Shown one piece after another: positions 17,788-26,454 of a DNA stretch of 58,277 nt (the first letter of the stretch is position 1; each line of letters starts with the position of its first letter). The notes beneath the pieces were generated by a model. The model did not search any database and was not told where the DNA came from. It worked only from the letters and a program-made list of their open reading frames with translations. The translations under genes and the position numbers were made by a program. The DNA is from Heliophilum fasciatum (lineage in GTDB: Bacteria > Bacillota > Desulfitobacteriia > Heliobacteriales > Heliobacteriaceae). The stretch is from positions 1-58,277 of the forward strand of contig NZ_SLXT01000020.1 in the NCBI RefSeq assembly GCF_004341395.1, given 5' to 3'.

Positions 17788-18960
17788 GTGGAACAACGGC
17801 AGCAACGCAAACTGGATCATATTCGCCATGCCCTGGCCTTAGCCGACGGGCCGCAAACGAATGGTTTTGAAGATGTACGGTTAGTTCCTCAGGCGCTGTC
17901 GGGCGTGGATATGAACGCGATCGATCTGGGATGCGCTTTTTTAGGCAAACGATTACGGTTGCCGCTGTTGATCAATGCCATCACGGGCGGGACAGCCCAG
18001 GTGACGGGCATCAATGCCGCCTTGGGGCGTGTGGCTCGCCAAGCGGGAGTCGCCTTAGCAGTTGGTTCGCAAGCGGCAGCGATTCGTGACGCTTCGCTGT
18101 GGCCGACTTATCGCGTAGCGCGGCAAGCAAATCCCGATGGTGTGCTGATTGCCAATGTCAACCCCAATGTGGCTGTAGCCGATGCGTTGCGGGCCATTGA
18201 GGCGATTGAGGCCGATGGCTTGCAAGTCCATGTGAATGTGGCCCAAGAACTGAACATGACCGAAGGTGATCGTGATTTTCACCGTTGGTTAGACAATATT
18301 GCCGCCATCGTCAAAGCATCGCCGGTGCCGGTGATCGTCAAGGAAGTGGGCTGTGGGATCTCGGCGGAAGTTACTGCCCGCTTGCTCGATGCCGGTGTAC
18401 GGTACATTGATACCGGTGGTGCCGGTGGTACCAACTTTGTGGCGATTGAGCAGCAGCGGCGCCAAGTGCCGGCGGTGCAGACGGCACAAGATGCTCAAAC
18501 ACCCAGCTTATTGCCGGCTGATCAAGCAGCACTCATGGCCTGGGGATTGCCGACGGCGGTATCGCTGGCGGAAGTGCTCTATGCGGTGCGGCGCTTTCGC
18601 CGGGAAGCCCGTTCTTCTACCGCTGTTGGCCAGCAGGAGCACCTGCCGGCGCCTGGTGATGATGTTCACGTCATCGCCAGCGGCGGTGTACGCGGCGGCT
18701 TCGAAGTGGCCAAAGCGCTGGTGATGGGCGCTTCGCTGGTCGCTGTGGCCGGTGAAGTGCTGCGGTACTTACTGACACCGCAGGGTGATTGGCATGAATC
18801 GGGTGAGCAGGCAGCGCTTGATTACCTGGATCGTCTGCAGCGAGGCTGCGCTACGGCCATGACGATGGTTGGCAGTGGTGATATCGCTTCGTTACAACGC
18901 TGTCCTTATGTGCTTACCGGCGCGACCCAAGCTTGGTTGAGCCAGCGTGGGATGAATTAA
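17788..18960 (+). CDS. fni: Type 2 isopentenyl-diphosphate delta-isomerase
   Basis: A 390-residue FMN-dependent isomerase that interconverts IPP and DMAPP for isoprenoid synthesis. It has the TIM-barrel signatures of the family: RLPLLINAITGG, the flavin-binding AVGSQAAA region, HVNVAQEL, VIVKEVGCGIS, DTGGAGGTNF and the late ASGGVRGG. The start is GTG 17788 after GGGGGA. It is 30-40 residues longer than typical members, with low-complexity insertions after the DTGGAGG strand (about residues 225-250) and before ASGGV (about 272-290). It follows ilvN by about 50 bases with a terminator after it, so it may share the ilv transcript. Confidence 0.92.
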   Translation: MEQRQQRKLDHIRHALALADGPQTNGFEDVRLVPQALSGVDMNAIDLGCAFLGKRLRLPLLINAITGGTAQVTGINAALGRVARQAGVALAVGSQAAAIRDASLWPTYRVARQANPDGVLIANVNPNVAVADALRAIEAIEADGLQVHVNVAQELNMTEGDRDFHRWLDNIAAIVKASPVPVIVKEVGCGISAEVTARLLDAGVRYIDTGGAGGTNFVAIEQQRRQVPAVQTAQDAQTPSLLPADQAALMAWGLPTAVSLAEVLYAVRRFRREARSSTAVGQQEHLPAPGDDVHVIASGGVRGGFEVAKALVMGASLVAVAGEVLRYLLTPQGDWHESGEQAALDYLDRLQRGCATAMTMVGSGDIASLQRCPYVLTGATQAWLSQRGMN

Positions 18961-18972
18961 TTTTTCGATGAT

Positions 18973-19016
18973 AGCAGGATGTTTGCCCGAAAAGGCTCGT
19001 CCTGCTTATTTATTTT
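18973..19016 (+). terminator. Rho-independent terminator
   Basis: AGCAGGA (18973-18979) pairs with TCCTGCT (19000-19006), followed by TATTTATTTT. It separates fni from the hydrogenase operon. Confidence 0.65.
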
Positions 19017-19079
19017 CCGCTGATGGTCCCGGAAGGGATAGCAGGCGATGATAGGGCATCCTTTGGGGATTACAGTGTC

Positions 19080-19108
19080 TTGGTTGAAATTTTGGATAGG
19101 TGTAAAAT
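19080..19108 (+). promoter_or_regulatory. Possible promoter of the hydrogenase operon
   Basis: TTGGTT (19080-19085), 17-base spacer, TAAAAT (19103-19108), about 55 bases upstream of the first gene of the operon. No obvious regulator-binding palindrome is visible. Confidence 0.42.
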
Positions 19109-19164
19109 AAGTGGGTATGTAAGCTGCGGTGGATTCTGGAATTCAGCAAAAGAGGGAGGAAGCG

Positions 19165-21225
19165 ATGATGAGCAGCCAAACGCTGATGATGACTGCATTC
19201 TTTTTGTTTTTGCTTGGTAGTTTATCGACGCTGACTCGCCGGATGATGGCCATAAGACTCGGTCACGCCTTACTGATGATGGCCGGTCTTTCTGGGTTCG
19301 TGGCGGCACTCCTTGTGCTCTGGTCGGGAACAGCGTGGTCCCTTGATTTGTGGTCGATGGCGCCCTTTGGCATGATAACGCTGCGGATGGATGGGCTGGC
19401 CGCTTTTTTTATTTTGCTTTTTCACGGTGTGGCCATGCCGGTAGCGTTATTTGGCAGTTCCTTTGCCGCCGGCGAGGCCAAGCCGCTGTGGCAAACGGCA
19501 CTGTTAAATCTGTTTTTTGTGGCGATTGATCTGGTGGTATTGGCCGATCAGGCGATCCTTTTTTTGCTGGCTTGGGAGAGTATGTCCTTGGTATCAACAG
19601 GACTGGTGTTGAGCCGTCATGAAGAGTCACCGGTGCGCCATGCCGGTTTTGTTTATCTAGCCATGACCCATCTGGCCGGCGGCTTTGTGGTGTTATTCTT
19701 GCTGTATTTGACGGTGCAAGCCGGTGATGGTCATTTCGCTTCGCTGGCGGAAGCGCTGCAAGGCCAAGTGCCGGAAGTGCAACTGCTGCTGCTTCTGGCG
19801 GCGTTGCTGGGGTTGGGGACGAAGGCTGGCTTAGTACCGGTACATATCTGGTTACCTCGGGCTCATCCGGTGGCATCGGCCCATGTCTCGGCCGTCATGT
19901 CCGGGCTGATGGTCAAAGCGGCTCTTTATATGTTGATCCGGGTGTTTTTTGGCTGGGCAGAAGCGTTGCCGATGGCCTTGGCGCTGCTGGTGTTGGGCGT
20001 AGGTACCTTATCGGCGCTGGCCGGTGTTTACTATGCGCTGGTGGAAAAGGATCTCAAGCGGATGCTGGCTTTCAGTACGGTGGAGAATGTGGGGATCATC
20101 GTGATGGCGCTGGGGGCAGCGTTAGTCGCGCGCGAAGCCGGGTTGGCTGAGGTGACGTCGCTGGCGCTGTCGGCAGCGTTATTTCACGGATTGAATCACG
20201 GGTTATTTAAATCGTTGCTTTTTTTGTCATCCGGTGCGGTGTACCGTGCGTCTCACGAAAAAAACATGGATCATCTGGGTGGCTTGATTCGTCAGATGCC
20301 GGCGACGGCGGCGGCCTTTTTTATCGGGTCGCTGGCGGTGGCCGGGATTCCTCTCGTCAATGGTTTTGCCAGCGAGTGGCTGACGTTGCAGAGTTTATTT
20401 TACGTGGGCGCCTTTGGGTTGAACGCCGATATGGGCATGGCGATTGGGGGCAGCGTAAACAGCGGTGCGACGATGCTCGGGGGACTTTCATCGCTGAATT
20501 GGACCTTAGTCGGCGGGGTCTTGGCGTTGCTGGCGGCGGCGCTGCTGGGGTTGGTCGGTGCGCTGGCGGCGGCTTGTTTTGTGAAGGCTTTCGGTACCGT
20601 CTTTTTGGCGTTGCCACGCTCCCAAGGTGCTCGGGAAGCCAGGGAAGTGCCGGCGGTGATGCGGGCAGCGATGGCGTTGCTGGCGGGAGCTTGTGTGTTT
20701 TTCGGTCTCTTGCCGTCCGCTGGGTTGCGGTTAACCTTGCCGGCTCTGGAGGCGGTGCTGGGGCCAACCGCATCATCGCCACTGGTGTTGATGGACCAGG
20801 GGTTAGGGTTGATTTTCTGGTCAGCGCCAGGGAATCTGCCGATAAGCGGTGGGGCGTCGGCGGGGAGCCAACTGATGATTTATGCCGTGGCTGGGCTTTT
20901 GATGGTGGTGGCGCTGTTGGTAGCCGCTGTGTTAACGCTGCTGCGTAAGCGGAGCGGGCGGGCACCGGTCGTGGCGGAGACGTGGAACTGCGGTTTGCCG
21001 CTGGAGCCGACGATGGAGTATAATGCCACTTCCTTTGCGACGCCACTACGACTGGCTCTTGGTTTTGTGGGACGTTTTGCTGTGGAGCGCGATCTTTACC
21101 GCCCCTTCGCTGACGGGTTGTTACGGTTGGCGCAGCGGATGCGACCGTTGCAGGGGGGCAATGTCCATATCTATCTCAGTTATATTTTTGCAACACTTTT
21201 GTTGCTTTTGCTGTTTGGAAGGTGA
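19165..21225 (+). CDS. hyfB: Hydrogenase-4 component B-like ion-translocating membrane subunit
   Basis: A 686-residue polytopic protein of the NuoL/MrpA/HyfB antiporter-like family with about 14-16 hydrophobic helices. The family core (ALLGLGTKAGLVPVHIWLPR, HPVASAHVSAVMSGLMVKAALY and the KDLKRMLAFSTVENVG stretch) contains the conserved Lys and His residues of the proton path. It forms part of the membrane arm that couples redox chemistry to ion transport. An upstream in-frame ATG exists (19129), but AGGGAGGA sits five bases before ATG 19165. First gene of the six-gene operon ending at 26379. Confidence 0.9.
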   Translation: MMSSQTLMMTAFFLFLLGSLSTLTRRMMAIRLGHALLMMAGLSGFVAALLVLWSGTAWSLDLWSMAPFGMITLRMDGLAAFFILLFHGVAMPVALFGSSFAAGEAKPLWQTALLNLFFVAIDLVVLADQAILFLLAWESMSLVSTGLVLSRHEESPVRHAGFVYLAMTHLAGGFVVLFLLYLTVQAGDGHFASLAEALQGQVPEVQLLLLLAALLGLGTKAGLVPVHIWLPRAHPVASAHVSAVMSGLMVKAALYMLIRVFFGWAEALPMALALLVLGVGTLSALAGVYYALVEKDLKRMLAFSTVENVGIIVMALGAALVAREAGLAEVTSLALSAALFHGLNHGLFKSLLFLSSGAVYRASHEKNMDHLGGLIRQMPATAAAFFIGSLAVAGIPLVNGFASEWLTLQSLFYVGAFGLNADMGMAIGGSVNSGATMLGGLSSLNWTLVGGVLALLAAALLGLVGALAAACFVKAFGTVFLALPRSQGAREAREVPAVMRAAMALLAGACVFFGLLPSAGLRLTLPALEAVLGPTASSPLVLMDQGLGLIFWSAPGNLPISGGASAGSQLMIYAVAGLLMVVALLVAAVLTLLRKRSGRAPVVAETWNCGLPLEPTMEYNATSFATPLRLALGFVGRFAVERDLYRPFADGLLRLAQRMRPLQGGNVHIYLSYIFATLLLLLLFGR

Positions 21226-21230
21226 TGACC

Positions 21231-22157
21231 ATGGAATTATGGACGGGCGCCTTACAGGCGGTACTGGCGTTGGTGGCGGCACCGTTGCTGCAGGGCTGGA
21301 TCAAGTGGCTGAAAGCACAGATGCAGGGGCGGCACGGTCCGTCGATTTGGCAGCCCTATCGTGATCTGTTCAAGTACAGCCGTAAGGGTGAGGTCATTTC
21401 CGGGCACACGTCGTGGATCTTTCGAGCAGCACCGGTGGGGCTGTTGACGACGACGGTGGTGGCGGCCATGCTGCTGCCGTCGCCCTTGGTAGCGGCGGCT
21501 TTGCCGGCGATGAGCGGCGCTGCGATCGGTGAATTGCTTTTATTTGTTTATCTGCTGGCGATGGGCCGTTTTTGCTTGGCCCTGGCCGGTCTGGATGCCG
21601 GCAGTTCTTTTGGCGGGATGGGCAGCAGCCGGGAGATGTATGTAGCGGCGCTGGCCGAACCGGCCTTGATCTTGGCGGCACTGGTGTTGATGATCGATGC
21701 CGGAACGACCAACTTGACGGCGATCGGCGAAACGGTGCGGCAAGCAGGTTGGGATTGGTGGTCGGCCAGTCACTTGCTGGCCTTTTTGGCACTGGCGGTG
21801 CTCGTTGTCGCCGAAACGGGCCGGGTCCCCGTCGATAATCCCGATACGCATTTGGAACTGACGATGATCCATGAAGGAATGATCTTGGAATACTCTGGCC
21901 CGTCGCTGGCGTTGATTCAACTGGCGGTCTGGATGAAGCAGTGGTTATTGCTTAACGTATGGCTGCAGGTGATGGTGCCCTTCGGACAGGGATGGATGTT
22001 TGCCGGTTTGTTTTGCTTGCTTTTGGCGTTGGTCGGTGTGGGCCTGGCGCTGGTGGAGTCTTTTTTTGCGAAGGTGCGGATTTTTCGTGTGCCCCGGATG
22101 ATGGGGGCATCGCTGATGTTAGGGGTGCTGGCGTTGCTGGCGCGGTTTGTACAGTAG
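21231..22157 (+). CDS. hyfC: Hydrogenase-4 component C-like (NuoH/HycD family) membrane subunit
   Basis: About 308 residues with eight or so membrane helices, homologous to complex I subunit NuoH and to HycD/HyfC. The conserved cytoplasmic loops (GPSIWQPYRDLFKYSRKGEV near the N-terminus and ETGRVPVDNPDTHLELTMIHEGM) contact the hydrophilic hydrogenase module. Possible starts are GTG 21222, ATG 21225 and ATG 21231. GGAAGGTG at 21217-21224 favours 21231, five bases after the hyfB stop. It anchors the catalytic subunits to the membrane arm. Confidence 0.9.
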   Translation: MELWTGALQAVLALVAAPLLQGWIKWLKAQMQGRHGPSIWQPYRDLFKYSRKGEVISGHTSWIFRAAPVGLLTTTVVAAMLLPSPLVAAALPAMSGAAIGELLLFVYLLAMGRFCLALAGLDAGSSFGGMGSSREMYVAALAEPALILAALVLMIDAGTTNLTAIGETVRQAGWDWWSASHLLAFLALAVLVVAETGRVPVDNPDTHLELTMIHEGMILEYSGPSLALIQLAVWMKQWLLLNVWLQVMVPFGQGWMFAGLFCLLLALVGVGLALVESFFAKVRIFRVPRMMGASLMLGVLALLARFVQ

Positions 22158-22168
22158 GAGGTGAGCCG

Positions 22169-22810
22169 ATGCAATTGGTAGAGATCGTGGGGACCGTGTT
22201 GTTGCTGGCAGCGATCTGGCTGGTCGGGAATCGCCGCTTAGACCGAGCCGTAGTGAACTTGACGATCCAAGCGCTTTTGTTGACGCTGGTGGCCTTGATC
22301 ACGGCCGTCGTGGCCGGCGTCCATCATATGTATGGTGTAGCTTTACTGCTGTTTTTGATTAAAGTGGTGGCCATGCCGATGGCTTTTTTCTGGGCCCTGC
22401 GCAGGTCGGAGCGGGTCTTGGAAATGCAGCCGGTCTTATCGCCGGTGGTGGCCACGGTGGGAGCGGTAGCGCTGGTGGTCATGGTTTATTTTGCAGTGGG
22501 CTCGATTCGGCTCCCGGTACCGGCGGTGATGAGCGGGCTGTTACCGGTATCGCTCAGTGTGATTTTGCTGGGGATCTTGACGATGATCACTCATCGCAAG
22601 GCCTTGCTGCAGGTGGTTGGGTTGATGACGATGGAAAACGGACTGTTTATGTTAGCCATGGCATCGACCTTTGGTATGCCTTTTATCGTCGAACTGGGAA
22701 TTTTCTTTGATGTGCTTGTAAGCGCGGTGATCATGGGCGGTTTGACCCATCAGATGAAAGTGGTCTTTGCTTCCACTGATACGGATCGACTGAATCAATT
22801 GAGGGGGTAA
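22169..22810 (+). CDS. hyfE: Hydrogenase-4 component E-like membrane subunit
   Basis: A 213-residue membrane protein with about six helices, matching the length of E. coli HyfE (about 216), whose C-terminal part is NuoK-like. The loop LTIQALLLTLVALITAVVAG and the RRSERVLEMQPVLSP stretch fit the family. The open frame runs back to 21959 inside hyfC, but GGAGGTG seven bases before ATG 22169 decides the start. Placed between HyfC- and HyfF-like genes as in hyf operons; no HyfD gene is present. Confidence 0.82.
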   Translation: MQLVEIVGTVLLLAAIWLVGNRRLDRAVVNLTIQALLLTLVALITAVVAGVHHMYGVALLLFLIKVVAMPMAFFWALRRSERVLEMQPVLSPVVATVGAVALVVMVYFAVGSIRLPVPAVMSGLLPVSLSVILLGILTMITHRKALLQVVGLMTMENGLFMLAMASTFGMPFIVELGIFFDVLVSAVIMGGLTHQMKVVFASTDTDRLNQLRG

Positions 22811-22814
22811 GCTC

Positions 22815-24293
22815 GTGGAGATGTGGTTCTTGGCGATCCCGGCGGTAACGGCCTGCTTGTGCCTATTCGTTCCGTCGCCGGCATGGAAGCATCGGATCAA
22901 TGCACTGGGGGGCTTACTCTTACCGATAGCGGCGATGCCTTTGATTGCGCAGGTCCTCCGCGAGGGGCCGCAAGTGCGCTGGGGCGGTCATCTTTATGTC
23001 GATGCATTGTCGGCGCTATTATTGATGATTATTGTTTTGGTTGGTTTTTGCGCGGCTTGCTTTTCCCTTGCTTATATGGAAAGGGAACGGCAGGCGGGGA
23101 TTATCGATACAGCCAAATTGGGTCGCTATTATCTTTGGATGCATCTTTTTTTGCTGACGATGCTGGCAGCGGCGATGGTCAATAACCTGGGTTTGCTGTG
23201 GGTCGCCATCGAAGCGACGACGCTCGTTTCGGCACTGCTCGTTGGTTTTTATGGACGGGAAGCTTCCATTGAAGCGGCCTGGAAATATATTTTGCTTTGC
23301 TCTGTAGGGATCGCGTTGGCACTTCTGGGCTTGATTTTGCTTTATTTTGCGGCCATGCAATCGGGCCTGATGACGCTGAATTGGTCGGAATTGTTACCGG
23401 CGGCGGGGCGGTTCGATCCGGAATTGGTCAAGTTGGCTTTTATCTTTGTGGTGATTGGCTTTGGCACCAAAGCGGGTTTTGCACCGATGCATAACTGGAT
23501 GCCCGATGCGTACAGCCAAGCGCCGTCGCCGATCAGTGCTTTGTTATCGGCCGTGCTGATCAATTGTGCCCTCGTCGGGGTGTTTCGTTTTCATGTGCTC
23601 GTTGTGCGGGCCGTGCCTGGTGATTTTGCCTCTCATCTTTTGCTGGGGTTCGGGATCTTTTCCATGGTGATCGCTGTGCCTTTTGTGCTGTTGCAGCATG
23701 ATATCAAGCGCTTGTTGGCTTATTCCAGTGTGGAGCATGTGGGCTTGATTGTCGCGGCCGTAGGGATAGGCTCACCCTTGGCGCTTTTTGGGGCAACGTG
23801 GCACTTGTTTAACCATGCTTTGACGAAGGCCGCTTTGTTTCTGATCGTCGGTCGCTTGGAGCAGCAATATAAGACCCGTAAGATTGCCCGGATTCGCGGG
23901 GCTCTTGCGCGGACGCCCTGGTTAGGTGCGGCGCTGCTGGCGGGAATCTTGGCGTTAGCCGGGGCGCCACCCTTTGGGTTGTTTATGAGTGAGCTGACTG
24001 TCGTGGCGGCCGGATTAGGAGCGCCGAAGGGGTGGACAGGAATGGCCTTGTTGGCGCCGTTGCTATTGGCTTTTACCGGTATGGTTTACCATGTGGGAAA
24101 GATGGTCCTGGGGATGCCGTCGTTAAAGTGGCAGCGCTCCGCGGCGATGGTGCAGGCAACCTCCGGTAGCCCCCTCGAATGGATTGCCTTGTTGCCGCTG
24201 GCGCTGGTGTTGATGATGGGCATCATGCTACCTGAAGTAGTTCGTGAAGGTTTGTTGCAAGCAGCGGCAGTGTTAGGAGGAGCAGGGCGATGA
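22815..24293 (+). CDS. hyfF: Hydrogenase-4 component F-like ion-translocating membrane subunit
   Basis: A 492-residue polytopic protein of the NuoM/NuoN/HyfF group. Conserved family segments include LGLLWVAIEATTLVSALLVGFY (the conserved membrane Glu is near residue 135), FGTKAGFAPMHNWMPDAYSQ (Lys and His of the discontinuous helix), PSPISALLSAVLINCALVG and KRLLAYSSVEHVGLI. It gives the complex a second antiporter-like module beside HyfB. The start is GTG 22815 after GAGGGGG, four bases past hyfE. The stop overlaps hyfG by four bases. Confidence 0.9.
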   Translation: MEMWFLAIPAVTACLCLFVPSPAWKHRINALGGLLLPIAAMPLIAQVLREGPQVRWGGHLYVDALSALLLMIIVLVGFCAACFSLAYMERERQAGIIDTAKLGRYYLWMHLFLLTMLAAAMVNNLGLLWVAIEATTLVSALLVGFYGREASIEAAWKYILLCSVGIALALLGLILLYFAAMQSGLMTLNWSELLPAAGRFDPELVKLAFIFVVIGFGTKAGFAPMHNWMPDAYSQAPSPISALLSAVLINCALVGVFRFHVLVVRAVPGDFASHLLLGFGIFSMVIAVPFVLLQHDIKRLLAYSSVEHVGLIVAAVGIGSPLALFGATWHLFNHALTKAALFLIVGRLEQQYKTRKIARIRGALARTPWLGAALLAGILALAGAPPFGLFMSELTVVAAGLGAPKGWTGMALLAPLLLAFTGMVYHVGKMVLGMPSLKWQRSAAMVQATSGSPLEWIALLPLALVLMMGIMLPEVVREGLLQAAAVLGGAGR

Positions 24294-25861
24294 TTCGTAA
24301 GGTGTTGAGTGCCTGGGTATCTCTAAAGAGCGATCGGCAGGGGAACTTATGGGGTACCGTGCTGCCGGAACAAGGGCCGGAAGTAGCCCAAGTGGTTCAT
24401 GGGCAGTTGGGGTTACCGCTGACGATGATGGTGGCCGTTGATGAGCGGGCAAAAAGCGGTGTTTATCGTTTGACCTACTTGTTTTCCTTGATCGACAAGC
24501 CGGCTTTTTTGGCCCTGGAAATGGCTGTGGATGGACAGGCGGCCGAGTATCCTTCGTGGACACCGGCAGTACCGGCAGCCAACTGGCATGAGCGAGAAGC
24601 GCGCGATTTGCTGGGGGTGGTGCCGGTCGGTCATCCCGATCCGCGCCGGCTGGTGTTGCACGGTAACTGGCCCCATGGGTATCATCCGCTCCGTCAGGAT
24701 GCACCGAGTGAGGTGGCGGCCACCGCTCCACGGCGCTTTTCCTTTCGTCCGCCTGGTGAAGAAGCGATGCAGATCCCGGTAGGGCCGATTCATGCCGGGA
24801 TCATTGAGCCTGGTCATTTTCGTTTCACTGCCGTTGGCGAGCAGATTCAAGCTCTGGAAGCCAATTTGTTTTATACCCATCGCGGCATCGAAAAATGGTG
24901 TGAAGGCAAGCCGGTGATGACGGTGTTAGCGGCAGCGGAGCGGCTTTGCGGCGTTTGCTCGCTGACGAATAGCTTGGCTTTTTGTCAGGCCGTGGAAGCG
25001 ATTGCGAAAGTGGAAGTGCCGCCGGCAGCGCGATACGGGCGGGTGCTGCTCTGTGAACTGGAGCGGCTGTATAATCATATCGGCGATCTGGGCAATATCT
25101 GTGCCGGCACAGCGGTAGCGCTGGGGACGATGGCGGGCACACGGATCAAAGAGCAACTGCAACAACTCAACGACGCGCTGACCGGATCGAGGTTTTTGCG
25201 GGGGATCTTGGTTCCCGGTGGGCTGCGCCGACCCCTAGCCGCTGAAGGGATCGACAAAGTGCTCCGGGAAGTACGGCGTGATGCAGCCATGTTGGCCGAT
25301 ACGCTGTTGGGGCATGCATCGTTTATGGATCGTTTGGATCACACGGGAATCGTGGACCGGGCGACGGCTTGGCGACTGGGGGCTGTCGGTGTCGCGGCGC
25401 GAGCTTCCGGGATTGACCGTGATTGCCGCCGTGATCATCCCCATGCGGCCTATCACGAGCTGCGTTGGCAGGTGCCGGTACATCAGGAAGGGGATGTGGC
25501 GGCGCGATTAAAAGTGCGCATTGAAGAAATCGAACAAAGTTTATCCCTGATTGAGCAGGCCCGAGCGGCATTGCTGGCGATGGCGACGACAACGACAACG
25601 ACAATGAAGCCTGGCGACTGGGCGGCGGTGATCGACGAATACCCGGCGGGACGGGGCTGGGGCGTAGCGGAATCGCCGCGAGGGGAAACGGTTCACTGGT
25701 TGGAGATTGACGCACAAGGCTTGGTGAGCCGTTACCGGGTCCGTACGGGGTCCTATGCCAACTGGCCCGTGGTGGTGGCGGCTGTGCCAGGCAATATGGT
25801 GCCTGACTTTCCGCTGATCAATAAAAGCTTCGAACTTTGCTACGCTTGTAGCGATCGCTAG
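24290..25861 (+). CDS. hyfG: Group 4 [NiFe]-hydrogenase large subunit (HyfG/HycE-like, NuoC-NuoD fusion)
   Basis: A 523-residue catalytic subunit. Residues about 20-140 resemble the 30-kDa NuoC domain, the rest the 49-kDa/[NiFe] large-subunit domain. Both Ni-Fe ligand pairs are present: C220-G-V-C223 (ERLCGVCSLTN) and C517-Y-A-C520 (FELCYACSDR). This distinguishes a true hydrogenase from complex I or cysteine-less hydrogenase-related complexes. Two oddities stand out. The protein stops right after CYACSDR, with no C-terminal extension for a maturation endopeptidase, as reported for a few group 4 enzymes such as CooH. The usual CxxCxxxH of the first motif has Asn (N227) in place of His. ATG overlaps the hyfF stop. 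Confidence 0.88.
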   Translation: MIRKVLSAWVSLKSDRQGNLWGTVLPEQGPEVAQVVHGQLGLPLTMMVAVDERAKSGVYRLTYLFSLIDKPAFLALEMAVDGQAAEYPSWTPAVPAANWHEREARDLLGVVPVGHPDPRRLVLHGNWPHGYHPLRQDAPSEVAATAPRRFSFRPPGEEAMQIPVGPIHAGIIEPGHFRFTAVGEQIQALEANLFYTHRGIEKWCEGKPVMTVLAAAERLCGVCSLTNSLAFCQAVEAIAKVEVPPAARYGRVLLCELERLYNHIGDLGNICAGTAVALGTMAGTRIKEQLQQLNDALTGSRFLRGILVPGGLRRPLAAEGIDKVLREVRRDAAMLADTLLGHASFMDRLDHTGIVDRATAWRLGAVGVAARASGIDRDCRRDHPHAAYHELRWQVPVHQEGDVAARLKVRIEEIEQSLSLIEQARAALLAMATTTTTTMKPGDWAAVIDEYPAGRGWGVAESPRGETVHWLEIDAQGLVSRYRVRTGSYANWPVVVAAVPGNMVPDFPLINKSFELCYACSDR

Positions 25862-25872
25862 GGGGGACTGCG

Positions 25873-26379
25873 GTGTTTCGTTTATTGTGGCACCATCTTG
25901 CCAAGACGCCGCCATCGCCTCCCATTGCAGCAGCCCAAACCGATGGGCATGCCGGTGAAGCGGTGCTGGTGCGTCCGTTACCCGATGGTTGGTGTGGTAC
26001 ATCGGTACATATGCGCCATGTGGATTGTGGCTCCTGTAATGGCTGTGACTGGGAACTCAGTGCGCTGTTGAATCCGGTCTATGATATTCAGCGCTATGGG
26101 TTAGATTTTGTGGCTTCACCGCGTCATGCTGATTTGCTGCTGGTTACCGGTTCGGTGACCCGGCACTTGCAGGAAGCCTTGACGATGACATACGAAGCGA
26201 CGCCGGATCCGAAGGTGGTTGTCGCTGTCGGTGATTGTGCTTGCGGCGCCGGACCTTTTTCCGGTGCCTACGCTTGTGGTACCGGAGCCGAAGATCATGT
26301 ACCTGTTCACTTGAAAATTCCTGGTTGTCCGCCCAGTCCGGCGATGATCATTGCGGCGTTACGCGCTCTCCTCAAGTAG
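25873..26379 (+). CDS. hyfI: [NiFe]-hydrogenase small subunit (HyfI/HycG-like, NuoB family)
   Basis: A 168-residue electron-transfer subunit. The [4Fe-4S] ligands match the NuoB/HycG pattern: DCGSCNGCDWE (C55, C58), GDCACGAGPFSG (C122) and PGCPPSP (C152). It passes electrons between the Ni-Fe site and an external carrier. The start is GTG 25873, 11 bases after hyfG. No ferredoxin-like HyfH or HyfA gene follows, so this single cluster is the only iron-sulfur centre encoded in the operon. The last codons lie in the stem and loop of the operon terminator. Confidence 0.9.
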   Translation: MFRLLWHHLAKTPPSPPIAAAQTDGHAGEAVLVRPLPDGWCGTSVHMRHVDCGSCNGCDWELSALLNPVYDIQRYGLDFVASPRHADLLLVTGSVTRHLQEALTMTYEATPDPKVVVAVGDCACGAGPFSGAYACGTGAEDHVPVHLKIPGCPPSPAMIIAALRALLK

Positions 26380-26396
26380 GAGGGCGCTTTTGCGTT
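26363..26396 (+). terminator. Terminator of the hydrogenase operon, overlapping the hyfI stop
   Basis: GCGCTCTCCT (26363-26372) pairs with AGGAGGGCGC (26378-26387), a 10-bp stem with the TAG stop at the loop, followed by TTTTGCGTTTGT. Confidence 0.7.
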
Positions 26397-26454
26397 TGTA
26401 ATGGCCGTCAGCGGGCAATCTATGGGGAGTGAATTTGTTGGTGGAGGGGTGCGC

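Noticed and set aside
20357-21046. 229-codon open frame on the minus strand inside hyfB
   Set aside because: It is Pro/Ser/Arg-rich, has no ribosome-binding site or domain, and is fully explained as the antisense of a G/C-rich gene.
24290-25861. NuoCD subunit of respiratory complex I
   Set aside because: The protein has both cysteine pairs of a Ni-Fe site, which complex I NuoD lacks, and the operon has HyfB/C/E/F order without NuoE/F/G.
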